From positions 675,901-739,900 of the forward strand of contig SJOL01005865.1 of the NCBI GenBank assembly GCA_004794785.1: a DNA stretch of 64,000 nucleotides. Direction: 5' to 3'. The DNA is from Opisthorchis felineus. Taxonomy: Eukaryota; Platyhelminthes; Trematoda; Opisthorchiida; Opisthorchiidae. This document shows positions 1-14,500 of this stretch, one piece after another. The translations under genes were made by a program, and so were the position numbers. Every line of letters begins with the position of its first letter. Positions within the stretch are counted from its first letter, which is position 1. A model generated the notes under the pieces. It had not been told where the DNA came from, made no database searches, and was given only the letters and a program-made list of their open reading frames with translations.

Positions 1-997
1 TTTGGGCTTGTCGGTTCTCGAAAACGTTGTTCAGTGGGCAAAGCACAACCCACTGCGTCATTGCCACACTACCATGACGCGCAGACCGAAAGTCGCTAAG
101 CGGCTGGTAAGCGCAGCATTTGATAAAATAACTAAAACTTGGAGTAATTACAGGGTTCAGTGATAGAAGAGAAAAAACGTACAGTGGAGGAATCGCATGA
201 GAGAAGGTGGAATAACACCGTGAGGAGGTTGATGAGGAATTGTTTAAAGAGGAGCAAAACAAGAAGGCAAATAGTACAGTGCCATTAGCCAGCACCAAAG
301 GGGCAGTCACACTGCAGGGTCGTTTGGTGTGGAACCTAAACAAATGGCAGTATGGACAAAGGTGCCGCAGAGAAATTTTGTCTTTGGGATGTGTACGTAG
401 CCGAAACGACTTTTCAATCGGCAACAACCTGGTCACATTAAGTCCTCGGAGAGGAGGCAATATGAGAATGCAGCTGGCGCAGAGACGTACAGTCGTGCTG
501 GATTTCGGCCCACGTTGGTCTTTGTTTCACAGGACGTTTAACTGGCCGAAGCCCCCCTACACAGGAGAATCTTGAACATACCGTTTGAATGCCTGGAAAA
601 GAATGTCCCTGGGTTCTGGTCCGGTTGGTGGGTATACTCGATGGGAAAAGTGTTGAAGTTACGGTACCCAGTGAGGCATACCACTTCTGCCTTCTGTTCT
701 CCCCCGCTATGCCCTCCCTCGTATTGTTTTTGCCCGCCACTTTCAAATCTTAACGATAGTATCTTGTCTCATTTGATATGTTCCCCATAAGAAAGAATGA
801 GCCCTTGTAGTTTCGGTTCCCTACCCATGCCGCCTCAGGCGTGACCAAGTCTACTTCGGGTGTTGCCCACTGTTTATGGCACCGCCCCTTTTCCACGAAA
901 TTCCCGCAACCCACAAACCCCACCAGTCATGCACTTATTCTGACTGTGACTTTATGATCATGCCTGAAGGTATGCTACCCACTAGTTGGGAACAAAC

Positions 998-1032
998 ATT
1001 ATTATTATTATCATTATTATTATTATTATTAC
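998..1032. repeat. (ATT)n microsatellite
   Basis: About eleven ATT units with one ATC interruption. Confidence 0.9.
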
Positions 1033-4000
1033 ATTCTTGAGGCATTGGAGAGATCTGTAGAAACTACGTATTTAGCATGCGGTGTTCCGTGTATTTGTCA
1101 TTAACAGAATAGGGTTTGTGATCAGTTTCGAGGTTAGGACTGGGAGTCAGCTGGTTTCCTTTTGTTTATGACTATATGTTGGCCCTGAAACACGGACCCA
1201 GCGGGCCGTTCTGGGCCCGGAAGCAAAACGGGCGGTGATACCAACTGTTGTCATCCGACAAACCGAACGCCTGTTGATTTTAGTCTGGCGTTCCTGCTAC
1301 ACTGACATTCGGGAAGCAACAGGCCAATCGTTCATCTATGCAATAATATGATAGGCACAGAGTATATTGTGGCTTTTGAATCTAACTTGGCCTTATGATA
1401 GTTCTTCCTTACTCTGCCTATGTACTTTTGATCTCCAGTTGTTTTGCTTATCCGTACCCGCCACGCACCTTGCCGCAGAAGCCGTCCCGTCTGATACTTG
1501 TGTGTTGTCATGTGTGTCTGTGTGTGAATGTGCGTAGCTGACCTACTTACCCATGGGCGTTCATGTCCCGTTTGCTGGCCTTGACTTGTTTTCTCATGAG
1601 TTCCGTGTGATCGCGCCGTCAATGAGAATCATGAGACTGTCGTCGGAAGGGACGACCGCAACCCACACTACTGAGCCATCATTCCGCTCGGCATTGTTTG
1701 GTGTGCGGACGTTGGCACTGCCCTGTGCCGGTCGGCGACAGATCTGTTCACTTGTTGACGCCACGAACGTGAACAATCGAGGTTTGTTGTACATATTTGC
1801 TTACCCTTGTGTAAATAGTAACGTAGAATTTCGAACACAATTCTTCCTTTTGATATTCGGGATTGTCGAACCTATGCGTCACTCAAAGTTCCGTATCGGG
1901 AACCTCAACAGTGACCTTATGGACCGTTTCGTGTTGATCCTACAAATACAGTTGCAGTCATCTTACTTTTTCTCCATAAATTTCCGTCTGAAGCTACTCG
2001 CCCTCTGGTATAGCAAAGTGGGCGGGATGGGAAGCCAAAGACCGACATGGAAATAGTACCACAGTCAGTAAGTGATAGTACGTGGTATCGGTTAGTCGGG
2101 CCAGCTGAAGATAAGTTTTCCGCGGTTTCTTCCGGACCGCGGGTAGGAGGTGATTTAGAGGGGCTAAATATTTGTCGGTATTGACCGTGGAACCTGAAGT
2201 GTCAGAGCCCAGTTCGGAGTACCGTTTCGGTTTGCCCCAATAACTTTGGTCCCACTATGTCAGTGAAGATGGTTCCCCGTGCTCCCTGTTTGTCGATGAC
2301 AGAGTACATCCCCATTCTGTGTAGGGTCAGAGGTATCGAGGTCAGAGGGGTGGCAATATGTCATAGCCTCTTACAAAAATTTGGGGGCTCACACCTATAG
2401 TAAATAAACTAAAGTTGACTTTTGTGGTGTGGGCTAGCTTAATTTTGATCATATGTTAGCGTAATCGATCGACCTACTCAGTCGTAATGGAATTTGAATG
2501 GCAGCCTCGGAGGAACCATTTCCCCGGGTGGTCAGGGAGCACGGCCATAAAGCAGCTCTGCCGGGACATTCCAAAATTGATTTTTGTGGTCTTTTGGGAA
2601 CCAGAAAGACCAAGAGTAGAATCTCTTGACAAGATGATTATTGTGGCCTGCAATGCGGGCTCAAGTTATCCGTGAGTGTACTCAATCAGCCCGTTGTAAG
2701 TGGTAGTAAGCGGTTGCCCGAGCATACCTGAAACATACAGTAGCTAAAGGAATGCAGAAACTGCAGTCAAAGTGCGAGTTTTGCTCCGTGACTACTACCA
2801 CCATACAACCGACCCATGTTCCTCAATGTTCGAGGAATGCTCGCGTGGCGGCTCTGAAGGAACTTCGGGCAGTAGGATTGTCTCACAGTACATAAACGAT
2901 CAGTACGGGGGAGGATACACAGAGCACTCTCTGATGGTTGTAGAGGCCAGCTAAATTGACACGCACACGGTGCAAAAGGCAATCCGTGCCGATAGTGCAC
3001 CCCCAGAACTTTGAACGCGTTGGCGTGCCCTGGCACGCAGACACAGGAGATAGGACTGATTCTTGGTTTTCACCAGACGGTTCCCAAAGGCATTACAGAT
3101 CAGGAGGCGAACTTCCGTACAAAGCTGTGGCAATTGATGCCATTAAGATACCATTTTCACGATACCTGATTAAGTAGTCTGTTTGGCCCTTTTATTTAGA
3201 TAATACATAGCCGTTTATTAACGGATTATCTCTTAGCAACTGACCTTGATGTTTTTCATTCGGGAAATTTATGGGCCCAAAACGATCTTCCTGTGGGAAA
3301 CTCAACATTCGTATATTCTTTTCTTATAAGCATAGTAGATTACCTTGTGAATGAAAGAATGGCCTCAGAAAGCAATTTTGTTGCGAACCGCAAGCGGTTA
3401 TTTGGTGAGACTAGCGTAACAATTATGGATGTAGGAAATGTTTGCATCTCAGTTCCTCAAAAACCAAATAGACAATTCGCTAGTTTCGCCAGGAGTGTTG
3501 GAGCGTATTTAAGGCACACCTAATGATGTTGTGAATACGATATTTGTTTCCCTCTGGAGCATAGTTTCGATGACATTGTCGCCCATAACGAAATATAGTA
3601 CAAATTGATCATAAGCTACGGACGGCACATCATTTGAACAAATGAGAGTTTGACTATTAATTAGCAAGCGCGATGCTGCCTATTCCAGCAAAACGTTGGG
3701 AAGTTTTTCGTTGGTAAAGTTTTACGGATGCTGCTAACCAACGATCACACATTCTACCTACTATGTAGAACTGAATACATGTAAATACTTAAGGCAGCGC
3801 TGAGATAAGCGTGCAATTCACTGCGGGACGAGCTGCGACAGTGTTCACAACCACCATGTAGAACTTTTGGCGCGACGACTATCATTGCCTATGAAAGTCA
3901 CCAGCTTGAGCTCAACCACGCGGGGACTATCGGTATTTCATCAAGCAAAGCAGCAGTCGTAAGGGGAATAATGGTAACACAACACACAACCAGGTTGGGT

Positions 4001-5178
4001 TGACTTATCAAGTCATTTGAGCGACCCGACAGAATGCAAGGCCGTCGTAGAAACCTGAGTTATAGCTGAGCACGAAACCACTGAGATAGTTCGTCCACAC
4101 GCACTCACTGTAGCCAGGCGATTGGAACCCATCTGTTCCGCTCATCTCTTACATCTTCGCCGAGGATGACGGTACTAAGTATAGCAACGCAGTCTTACTA
4201 ACAGGTCTCTTTAATCTATTTATTTCGTCACGGAGCGTACACGCAGATAAGGCTAGCAATAGTGTAAAACAATATATCTGGACAGTTGGTAACGGTCCAC
4301 TTGGGGTGTCCTGTATGCACAAGATATTAAAAGAAATGTGCGACGGTGACTGGGTATTCACGAGACGAACGCACGGTACTCAATGAACGCAGTTGTTAGA
4401 AAAAAGCAATCAAATAAATTAGCTCGATCAATGAATTCCTGATAATATAAATACATGACGAACGCAGTACAGAGAATAGCGCGATAAGGAAACTTCCGAT
4501 CCAACGAATAAAGAGAAGTAGATAAAACATTGACCTTGTGAGTGCACGACAAGTCAGGATTTGTTGAAGTACACGCTGTTGACTGGCTTTCAAGGACACC
4601 ACTGAAAGATTATGTACAACTATACAGGAGAGACGCATAGGGGACCGTAAGGCTTTACATGGCACCAAGTCTGCCGTATAGTGCACAAAATAGTAGCAAC
4701 ATTAACAGTGCCGTTACACATGGACAAAAATAACAGATCAGAGTGGAGGCGCGGTTAGAAGACCACGATGCAAAGGAGTCGGGCGGGTTGCAAGAAATGA
4801 GCAGAAATATCCGGTGCATATTTACAGCAAGTCATACTCATGATGGGTGGCTGTCATCGAAAGAGTTTACGAAGGATGTTGTCTGTGGGGAGAGGTACTC
4901 AAAAATACTATACATTGCAAAGAAATGATCATGGACGAAGTATATACTAATACGGGGTCAAAGATAATAAGAAAGTAATCAAAAAACAACGAGAATATTT
5001 GCTGGATTGTTTCCGAAAAACCGTTGGGGAATGTAACTGTCAAAGAAGGAAACCTAAAGTACGATCAGTGCGCGGTCACGACGGGACACTCGAGCGCCCT
5101 ACTGTTGACCTCGTCCGTAGTGTTGACCAGAGCCAACTGATGTACAAGGTTCAGGAGAAAACGATAGATATTTTGTAT

Positions 5179-5208
5179 GTTAGTGTGTGTATGTGTGTAT
5201 ATATATAG
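5179..5208. repeat. (GT)n/(AT)n microsatellite
   Basis: A GTGTGTATGTGTGTATATATAT tract downstream of the NIPBL stop. Confidence 0.75.
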
Positions 5209-5483
5209 AGCAAAATGCTTTCGGATACAGGATGAAACCTCGCGCATCCGTGCTGCTGCCGATGATCTGAGCTGCATACATCGGATAAGAGTGAAGAGGG
5301 CACTAGTGTCCCTCGCGAGAATTGTAAATCACAAATCCGCGATGCAGATGTTCAGCTAAGGTGAATAAGCACTTCAAAAATCATTCGCATGAGCTGTTTA
5401 AACAAGAGTGGCGCGCCAATTTACAGACGGGACGCGAAGATGACATCATCAGCAATGCCGTTGAAGTTCAGAGTTCTTGGGTG

Positions 5484-5555
5484 CTAGTAGTCAGGATCTG
5501 AGGCTTCCGAATCCCCAAGGGAGTCACTGTCCTCGCCGCTAGAGCTACCGTGGGC
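5484..5555 (-). CDS. NIPBL: NIPBL exon 24, acidic C-terminus and stop (residues 2810-2832)
   Basis: The acceptor TTTCTTCCAACAG|GCC is phase 0. It has 23 codons and a TAG stop at 5486-5484. The peptide is acidic and serine-rich and ends SEASDPDY. The Ser-Asp pattern resembles casein kinase 2 sites, which is inference only. I saw no AATAAA in the next 1 kb, so the 3' end of the transcript is not placed. Confidence 0.8.
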   Translation of the reverse strand, partial: AHGSSSGEDSDSLGDSEASDPDY

Positions 5556-8500
5556 CTGTTGGAAGAAAATAATACGGTAAAGATAATGCTAGACGAAAAC
5601 ATGCCCCACATCTACTAGTCCATTTCATGCAAATCATTCAAGTTTGAACAATGAATAACATGAGAATTAGAGGCGTGAGATATTGCGTCACCAGAGCATG
5701 GAGGCAACCACGACAGACTTACCACATATCGCCGTTTCCGTTTGCGCCTCTTTTTAGACGGACGAATAGAAATGTTACGAGTTGGGGGTGCGCCAGGACG
5801 CAAACTAGATCCAGGCTTTCGCCGTTTGTTGGGTGCGGATTGAGCAAGCATCAGGCGAGAGGCACCACCAGCCTGAAAACCAACACGCTCGGTAGTGTGA
5901 GAAGTCGATTTCAAACAAATCGTGCGTATTATCCTTATGGGAATACGTAGTCTAGACGACAGGCTGAAGATACAAGTTAGTCCAGAGGAAACCAAACCCC
6001 GCTCCCTGACAGAAATGATCCGAAATAGCAGTTGTGCTCTTTCGAACAGAACAACTCGAGGGACGGGGTTGGGGTTACATATGAGATCGGAATAAAATGT
6101 ACAATGGTAAATGATGAACGACTCCTGAAGAATTTGATCATTGACGTTTCGGAAGCACTAGTTGAGTCTGGTGGTGACAAACTGGTAGTAGCTACTGAGG
6201 AGAGGCGACTCATTCATGATAGGTGAGGCAGTCACACACATCATTGTTTACGCTAGACGGGATCTTATTTCCCGCCCAGTCATGTGCTAAGTGGAGACGA
6301 TCCAAAGGCGGGCATTTCAATGAAGTGAAGCTGACAACTTCGACCGCCGACCGAGGTGACCAGAAACAATTAACACAGAACATTTGGAGATACTGATTGC
6401 CATAGCTTAGCCACGAAGCCGAATGCAGCACTGGTTTAGAACCACACTAAGTCCATTTGAACTAGAAGTCTTTTCAGCAGTATTGTTCACAGTTACGCAG
6501 TGTGTGCGTGTGGTTTTTCCCCTCCAACCGCCGGTGTGACAAACTGACAGCATAGATAACCATATGTTTTTATAGCTGGGTCATTGATCAACGATCACCT
6601 TGCCGAAAAAAAACTGGCTAAGAACGTGAGAATAAAAGTCAGCAACAGATACGGGGTTTGGAAATATCCATTACTTACATTGGAATCTTCGGAATCATTC
6701 TCTTCTTCAGACGATTTGTCATGAGATTGAGGGACTACCGTCCGAACAGGCCGCAAGCGGGCCGGAAGGACTGCAGATGTACATAAAAAGGACAAATATA
6801 GCTAACTAAATGCATTAATATAAACGGGTGTCATGAGGTGAAGAGGGTTGAAAGAATGCATCGCGTCAAGAACGAACCCATCTGGGTTTGAGTCCTACCC
6901 ACCGAAGTGAGGACAGACTGATGGAAAACAGAATGGAACATGCTTGATGATGTCGGTGCAGTGGAAATCACTTCTTGGTCATTGGACCCTCACATATGAA
7001 AGCAGTAATTCGAGCAGTTGCAAGGGGCCAGACTAATTTGACAGATGGAGATTACTGCAGCCAAATGATGCTGACCAAACACCCGATGCCTTATGTCAGA
7101 AACAATGTCCCAGGAGTGTGCTCGTGGGATATTCCAATACAGTCAGAAACCAAACCTTTTGGAAATCAAAACGTTCTGGTATCTTTCATAAAACGTATTT
7201 GAAGTGACTCGCATGGGTGTTCTAAGGCTGAATGCACAACCCATGACATGAAACGCAAGGTGTTGCACACCTCTCACCATCATCAAAAATATCTCAAGTG
7301 CTGGTGCCTGACTGCAATACGACCATGAAGGAATAAGGCCCTAATAAAGAGTGAAAAGAAGGATGACGATTTAATGCAAGAAGCTCTGTGTAGCTCGTCA
7401 GAACAGTGGAGAGGTTTTGGAGTACTCACATATAAGAACAGCGTTGAATAAACACATCTGGGCATCGCAATGTAGTAAGACATCAGCAGCGGGAGAACTC
7501 AGCATCTTTTGTGAAGCCTACCCAGCACAAACCGGGCATAAAAAGAGATACTTTGAACAGGCAGTTGGGCAGTGAAGCGGTGGCATACTTACCACCAGGA
7601 TCGGCTACGTGGCGTACCCTGTAGGGTTTCCAACTACGCACACAAATCAGCATCGAACCTTTCGGTAACAAGGATTTGAGGTAGACAGAGTTTTCTTTGT
7701 CAGATGATGTTGGCGCACATAGTACATAGCCCAATCACCCTGATCTGACAAGATTCACCCGCCGTACTGACTCATCAACAGGTTCTCGCCTATGGATCAC
7801 ATCACTGTGAACATGGTGCTGTGTTGTGAAAACACTCTCATTCGAATATTCGAACACGTTCGAGGACTTCGGGTCGGCGGGCAGGTCTCAAAGCCATAGA
7901 AATAAGGCTGTCTTCATTATCGTCTTCCAAACACGGCTATTGGAGCCATCAGCATTTATGACGGAAACAAGGCTTACACTCTTATGAACAGAGCGCTCAA
8001 TTCTGGTATACATCCAGTGGACAAGACTTGTATCGTTTTTTCCACTATTATAATTGATCGCCCCACTGGCAACTGGTTTTGCTTACGAGGTAAAATAGTT
8101 CTCGAATATTGGCAGCTGTACTGACCACCGACATTTCCAGAGCCCTTTGATGTCATCACGTTTCACTACAGGCTATACCTGAGTTGAAGTCTAACAGACT
8201 TTCTAGCTGCATTATGCTCAGTGTCCGACGGAATGTAGCGTCCCACATCAAGGAGCGACCGGGATTGTTCTGAAATCCAGTGCGCATACGGTGGACGCTC
8301 GGGAGCATCACATACCACATACTCTACTGTATACATGGCGATGCCTATTAAGTCCCAATCTGACTATCGGGAGCCATTGGCCACATAATCAATCTAGTTC
8401 CATGGCGGGTTACCAATAGAGAGGCACCAGATAGCGCAGCCCGGTGGTACTAAAGAATACAGACGTAGATCATTATTACCACGTCTTGAATCTAATCTTA

Positions 8501-11500
8501 ACAAACCACAAAGTCGCACATCAAATCATGAGTTTCGTTATTAGGAATTCGAGTGACCAGGACAACGTTCGAACTTTACATACTGGACAGCATGTATTTG
8601 CTACAGTACCAGGTGCGGGCGGGAAACTCCAATGGCTCGTGCACATTATCCCTAGGTGTTCATACTCATTATGTTCAGTTCTTTTCGTTGACCAAACGTA
8701 GCCAGTTGACTCCAGTCCAAAACCTGCTTCAGTCGGATCAACGAACCCGTTCAACTTGTTGCCCGATTTGTTGTTGGTTTCAGTGTACCGCTGAGCCAAT
8801 GACTTGGTGCGACATGGTCTCACCGCTTGTGTGTTACGCCCAGTCAGTTACCAGTCGTTTGTCGCCCTCCCCTATCAGTTCGTCGGCGTTCGTCGCACTG
8901 CTGGGCGCTCTTGTGTTATTTCTACGGTTGATGGCTCTTCGCATGCGCGGCTTTTGTAGTACAGTTTTGAAGATTATTAGACACGGACGATCCATAGTAG
9001 AAGTCCGTTCCTGCCACTACACTACTGTAGAATATGGGACCGACTTTATTTCGATTCGGCTGCAACCATTGGTCTAAGCGTCACTCAGCACCGGTCAGCT
9101 CTGGTAACATGTTTCCTACCAAATCGGTCACCATTTACTGGCACATAAGTAGAAACTATAAACAAATAACGGCTGCTAATTTGGACAATGCAGAGGCTGA
9201 TAAGCGACCAGAGACGGTTGTGCAGAAGTCCCAGTTCGGTGACAAATGATGGTTAAACCAGCGCCTGAGCGACTCACCGCAGCATCGATAGAATGGCCGT
9301 AAGTTCGTAGTTGGTAGCGTAAGCAACAAGGCGGATTACTGTAACTCGACCTTGTGTTCGGGTTTCGAAAATGCAGATCTACCAATAAAGTATGAACAGT
9401 ATGTATTACAGCAGACTGTTGTCAGATTCACTTGGTAGTTCGTACAAGTTAACGTAGTCTAAGGGCGGACGTAACCGTCATACGTTTCGTGTGCCAACTC
9501 GGTGGCCCAGGAGTCAAACTCCTTGATGGCGGGACAGGTTCTCTCATGTCATGATGTCATTATTCGGCCCATGTAGCAATTTATGAGAAAACCGGTGGCC
9601 AGCCGGGAATCCGCCAAACCTCAGTGGCGCCACCGTCAGAGCCTTATTAGCCCAGTTGCCACCATCGCAAATCAGTCAAGCCACGAAAAAAAGAGACTCT
9701 GCAACGAAATGAGCCCGGATATACAGAAACCCCGTCTAACTCCACCGATGAACTGAGCCATTCACACCGTCGAAACAGTCGGCCAAGAGGTCAGCAGTTC
9801 GTTGGGGATCCAACAGGGCCAACAGAAAACTTATATGGGAACTGCAGTTCGTTGAGCCGGGCAACCAACGGGTTTTGTCCAGGTAACTTGTGGAAGATTG
9901 TGTGAAGACCAATCCAACATCTGATCACCTGCATGTGGAGGAGGAAACTCAAAGACGTTTGAAACCCTCGAAGAATGGGAAGTGACGTAACAAGGAAAAC
10001 ATGCCCTGAAGGGCGCGTTCAGTGAATATCACCGACTGCATCACAGAAAAAATTGAGTGCAGCCAGAAATGCAGAAATGCGAAATTTAATCGCATTAATA
10101 TTCACACGGCTTTCACTAGAGGAACCAAGGACAACTACTGACAACAGAAGTAGAACTGCATGGTTGGATGGTTCGAATTTTGAAGATATGGAAATATCAC
10201 CCCTGTCTACTGGAAGCTGGAAATATTAATCAACGTCAGAAGTACCACCCTTGCGTGCACGAATCCCCTTTTCAAGAACAAACTAATATATGTCACGTCT
10301 TAGAGTGGCCTCAAACCGACCGACCCATAACTACAAAGCAAGTCTAAACTCATTGTAGAGTCCGTAGGACCCTGACCACTGGTCTTTGCTTAATTGAAGG
10401 GGAGTTGAATGCACAAAAGTAGTTCAGCTTACTCGTCCATTATTTGAGTGACTTGCCAAGAAAACGTCCGGCCAACGTAATTCTCGCACAATGGGGCCGC
10501 TTTATATTCCTCGAGTACAGCGGAATACCTAGACGAGGTCCTAGCCAACAGAACAGACCGTAATCGTCCCAATGAATAGCCTTCGTGGTCACAAGTGTAT
10601 TCCACTGAGATCTCTCCTCTGGGGCCACGTGAACAGAACGGCCTATGAGTCCGCACCCCGCGGCTCTCAGGAATTGGAAATCAAGGTTATGGGGGTACAC
10701 TGTCTCATTATGGTGTCCTACTTGGTGACACCGACATGTGTTCTCGGAAGAGGTCCCTTGATTTGTACGAGCGTCTTTTTAAATGTCTTACGGTTTTAAT
10801 GTCGGCTTTTCATGCTGTACTCCTCAACCTGCCTGCATTTTAGTGGATTAGATAAAACCACTTCGCTATTTCCCTGTACGCACATAAGCCATTCGGAGTT
10901 TTCTCAACGTATTCCACAAAGCTTGAGTGGGGCGCAATATTCGTACTTTGCCCATCTGGCTTTCTGATTAGACCTTGAGTGGTCGAAGAATATCCTTAAG
11001 ATAAATCCTTCGGTTTGGGCGACGGAGTAACAAACTGGCTACACAAACATGAATTACAACTGTAATTTCCATGTGAAGGCTCCTTACGCAATTAGCTCGG
11101 CCGTGTTGGCGGCTCACACACCAACAAACAACTCTCTTCACACAAGCGACCTTGTCAGACCTCTATTTTACCCCGTTACCCACTTGCTTTCTCGGATCCT
11201 ACAAACTTTTGGAGCCAGATCGGCATCAATCAGCTTTCCTCAATATGGGGTTACAATCCATCAAATCACGTCTAAATGTACTCTCAGATTCTTGCAATTT
11301 ACTTGAATTAGGGGGGTTTGAGACAGATAGGCCAACAAGCTGCATTGACGCAGACCTCGTAATCGGTGGGCTTCAACGTGGCTACCTACACTTGACCGCA
11401 AGAATCAAGTACAGGAATCGTTCTGCATCCTCAAAAAAATCAACTCCAAAAGGCTTTACGGAATAATGGTTAATTGTGCCGCAGTGACAGGCCAAAACGG

Positions 11501-14500
11501 CATCGAAAATGTTAAGTGTGATAAGAAAATCCGCTCTGCGCGACAGGTTCCCGGTTAAAAGCAGGCTTTATGCCTTGCGATGGAACGGTGTGGTCAAGGT
11601 TAAAGGTGAGAGATAAACCAGACCCCCTTTGTAGCGGTTGTTTATGATCCGAATGCAGTTGTGAATCACGGGAAAACGACTTTTATTGGCAATCCAAGAA
11701 GCACCTGAGTAAGGTGCATTGCGCTGAAACTGTGCTGTTAGATGGAACTATCAAGGTAAATAAGATAAGCGTTCAGCTGTAACACCCTTTTTGGTGCCTA
11801 GCTGCCATGCCACCCGGAGGAAGCACGAGGGCTGGGATACTGCCAGGTTGCTCAAGCCTAGACAGGAGAAGTCGAGAGGCAGAGGTCGGGTTCGAACCAC
11901 GGATCTTCCGGTCAGTAAATTCGCGCTCTAAACACTGAGCCATCTCGCCTCCCATGGAACTGTCAACGCTCGGGTTGGCACAACTGGTGTAGACTCTGGG
12001 TGGTCGACGTTCTGTAGATAATCAACGCATAAACAACGGCGAGAAACTTCTACGAATGTGTGTAAATAACCTTTTGTTTTTACATAATATCAGTTTCCGC
12101 CAAAACAAAAGCAGACAATGCATCTGACACCTACCTTCTCTCCACCGACCGTGGACACAGATAGAATACATAGCCTAGACGCTTGAAGACGGCAGATAAG
12201 ATTGACACGTCGACTTTGCCCCCATTTGCCCGAAGACTATAGTGCATTTCAGTGAACAGCATAAAAGAATAAAATAAAATTGTTCAGCTGTAACATCCTT
12301 TCGGTGCCTAGCTGCCATGTCACCCGATGGAAGCACGAGGGCTGGGATACTGCCAGGTTGCCCAAGCCTAGACAGGGGAAGTTGAGAGGCAGAGGTCGGA
12401 TTGACGTCAGTCAGCTCCCGAATACAAAGCTGCGCACCTTTCGACCCCTCTAGCTGAGGCTACTCAAGGCTACTGGTCTAATTCACAATGTAGTTCAATC
12501 AGTTCGTTTGCAGCACACCCACCCAGCACAGGAGTGGGCGCCGGACTCTGCAGTAATCATACGGGACCTTTGAAAGTCATGAGTATACTTTGGCTGACAG
12601 CCGTCAAACCAGCGACCGCAACTGGCTCAGGAATGGTTACAAATGAGCCTGAGAATCTACGGACAAAATATACCACCGAAATAGTGTATGCCTCTGCGTC
12701 ATGGAGTTCCCAAAAACCATTGCAACCTATCCGGAAGTGCGGTACACAGAAACCACCTGCCAACCAAAGCATACGTAAAAACGCCGAAGCAACCTGGACA
12801 GACGGACGAAATGGTGTCTCGATCATTTCAACGAACACTAATTGACGACCCATACTACGTATCTAAAACCCTTGGCTTATTGAGGGGAACCTCCGCCTCC
12901 GGCTCACTTCAGAGAAGTCAAATGGCTGAAACGGTATAAAGACCTGGGTCAGATAATTCACTCCTGGACTTGTTCGATAGGCTTATTCAAAAATTGTTCA
13001 CCATTACTCCAGAAGATCAACGTTGAGGACCGGATTATGGCTGAGTGGGGTAACGCCACCGTCTTTGGTAATGGAGCACGATTTGGCTGCAGCAAGTGTA
13101 GAGGGGTCATCCCGACACCTATGGCGTTTAGGTAGCTACAATCCATCATCAGTTATCTCCTTATTGCGACCTACATCTGCGAGAGTTCACTGACCGAAAA
13201 TTCATGCCACGTCAGATACCAGGGACGCGTCACGCTCACACCGTCCTCACACTTCACGGTGCTAAGACTGCCTTTGACTCAGTTGACCAAGTCATTCAGC
13301 GAGACTGTCTGAATCGGAGTGGTGTCCCTGATAAATAGGTCAACATCGTCAGATCACTACTAACATCATGCTGGGTTACTCTCCACAGTGAGTCGTCACG
13401 TACGCCCATCTCCAGTTGAGCACAAAAATGCTGTCCACTACCACCCTGTTCGATTTCGTCCTGAAGAACGCCCAGAATACAGCAGCTTGTGCGGGAATCG
13501 TCAGGGAACGAGGCATTTGAGGCTTGGAGTATGCATATAATGTTGTTTTAACCTGTAGTACGTCAAGCCACATATGATACGGTGATATTTACTGACTTGG
13601 TTGTGAGACAAATGGTGGGGATTCTCGTAAACAGAGAAGTGGTGACTAGTAGCTTGAAGTAGTAAGTGCCCACCCACCAATCAGATATTCCGATCATTAT
13701 CAATCTATCACGACACCCCTAAATTTTGAATAGTGATTCACGCAGTGCGAAGTGCGAGGTTCAGTACGTTTCTTAGGGAAAAGTCCCTCATGGGTACCGA
13801 ATACACAAATGGTAAGTGTCGGTTATCATCACGAGCAACAGCACCTGCAAGAGTCAAAATCGGAAGCCGATTAATTGATCCTAAGGCCTGTTCATGTGAA
13901 CGTGGGTGGCTCCAGAGCATCGCCCACGGTTGTAGTCTGAAATATCAATTCAAGACTGCTAGCGCTGATCTGATCCGTACGCCATTAGCTTGGCTTCACG
14001 GTAGAACAATTGACCCACCGCGATATGTTGTGAATTGACCGTTGTCAGTTCGTTGCTTGCAGGATAAAAACGCAACGTGAAAATTCTGCAGACTTTGTCA
14101 ACTTGGTGCTACGAGTTTACAGCAGTAAACTTCAGATTCAGGATGGTAACATGAGGAATAGGCCAAAGCTAGCCTCAAACAAACAGTTCAAATGATTTGC
14201 ACCCAATGGTAATAAGTTGGGGAATCCAGATAGCAGGCGACAGTGAGAGGGCTATTGGGAAATTGGTAAGTTAACTTGCAAGTTACCCACGCAACCACGA
14301 AAAGGATCACCCAACACTTTACCATAAAAGGTTAGTCACATCACTTACAGAAAATGTTTACAACCAGGTTTGTTCCTTCCCAAAAAATCACAAGTTATCC
14401 CTACTATTTGTTGCACCGGCCAGAACCAAGCAAGTACAAATGAAGAGTGGGACGCTAAAAACCTTAACACATTTTAACCAGGACTCACCCTGGGTGGGTG

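Larger units (their letters stand above)
1..5483. other. 3' flank of NIPBL, no recognised gene
   Basis: Short open frames occur on both strands, the longest being 167 codons at 1553-2056. None shows a recognisable domain, coding bias or paired splice sites. The first part would include any NIPBL 3' untranslated region (just below 5484). The microsatellites at 998 and 5179 are the only structured features I saw. Confidence 0.6.
7695..14488. other. Long NIPBL intron 21 sequence
   Basis: Apart from two SINEs (11771, 12282) and a LINE fragment near 13.3 kb I see no assignable feature. Open frames at 8444-9077 and 11049-11466 are unremarkable in composition and match nothing I know. Confidence 0.6.

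Noticed and set aside
1553..2056. 167-codon open frame as a gene
   Set aside because: Composition looks non-coding, it overlaps other open frames on the opposite strand, and no domain or splice context was found.
6860..6910. tRNA or second SINE family at GGGTTTGAGTCCTACCC
   Set aside because: Similar loose B-box-like strings also occur near 9.5, 24.2 and 46.85 kb, but no shared body aligns among them by eye.
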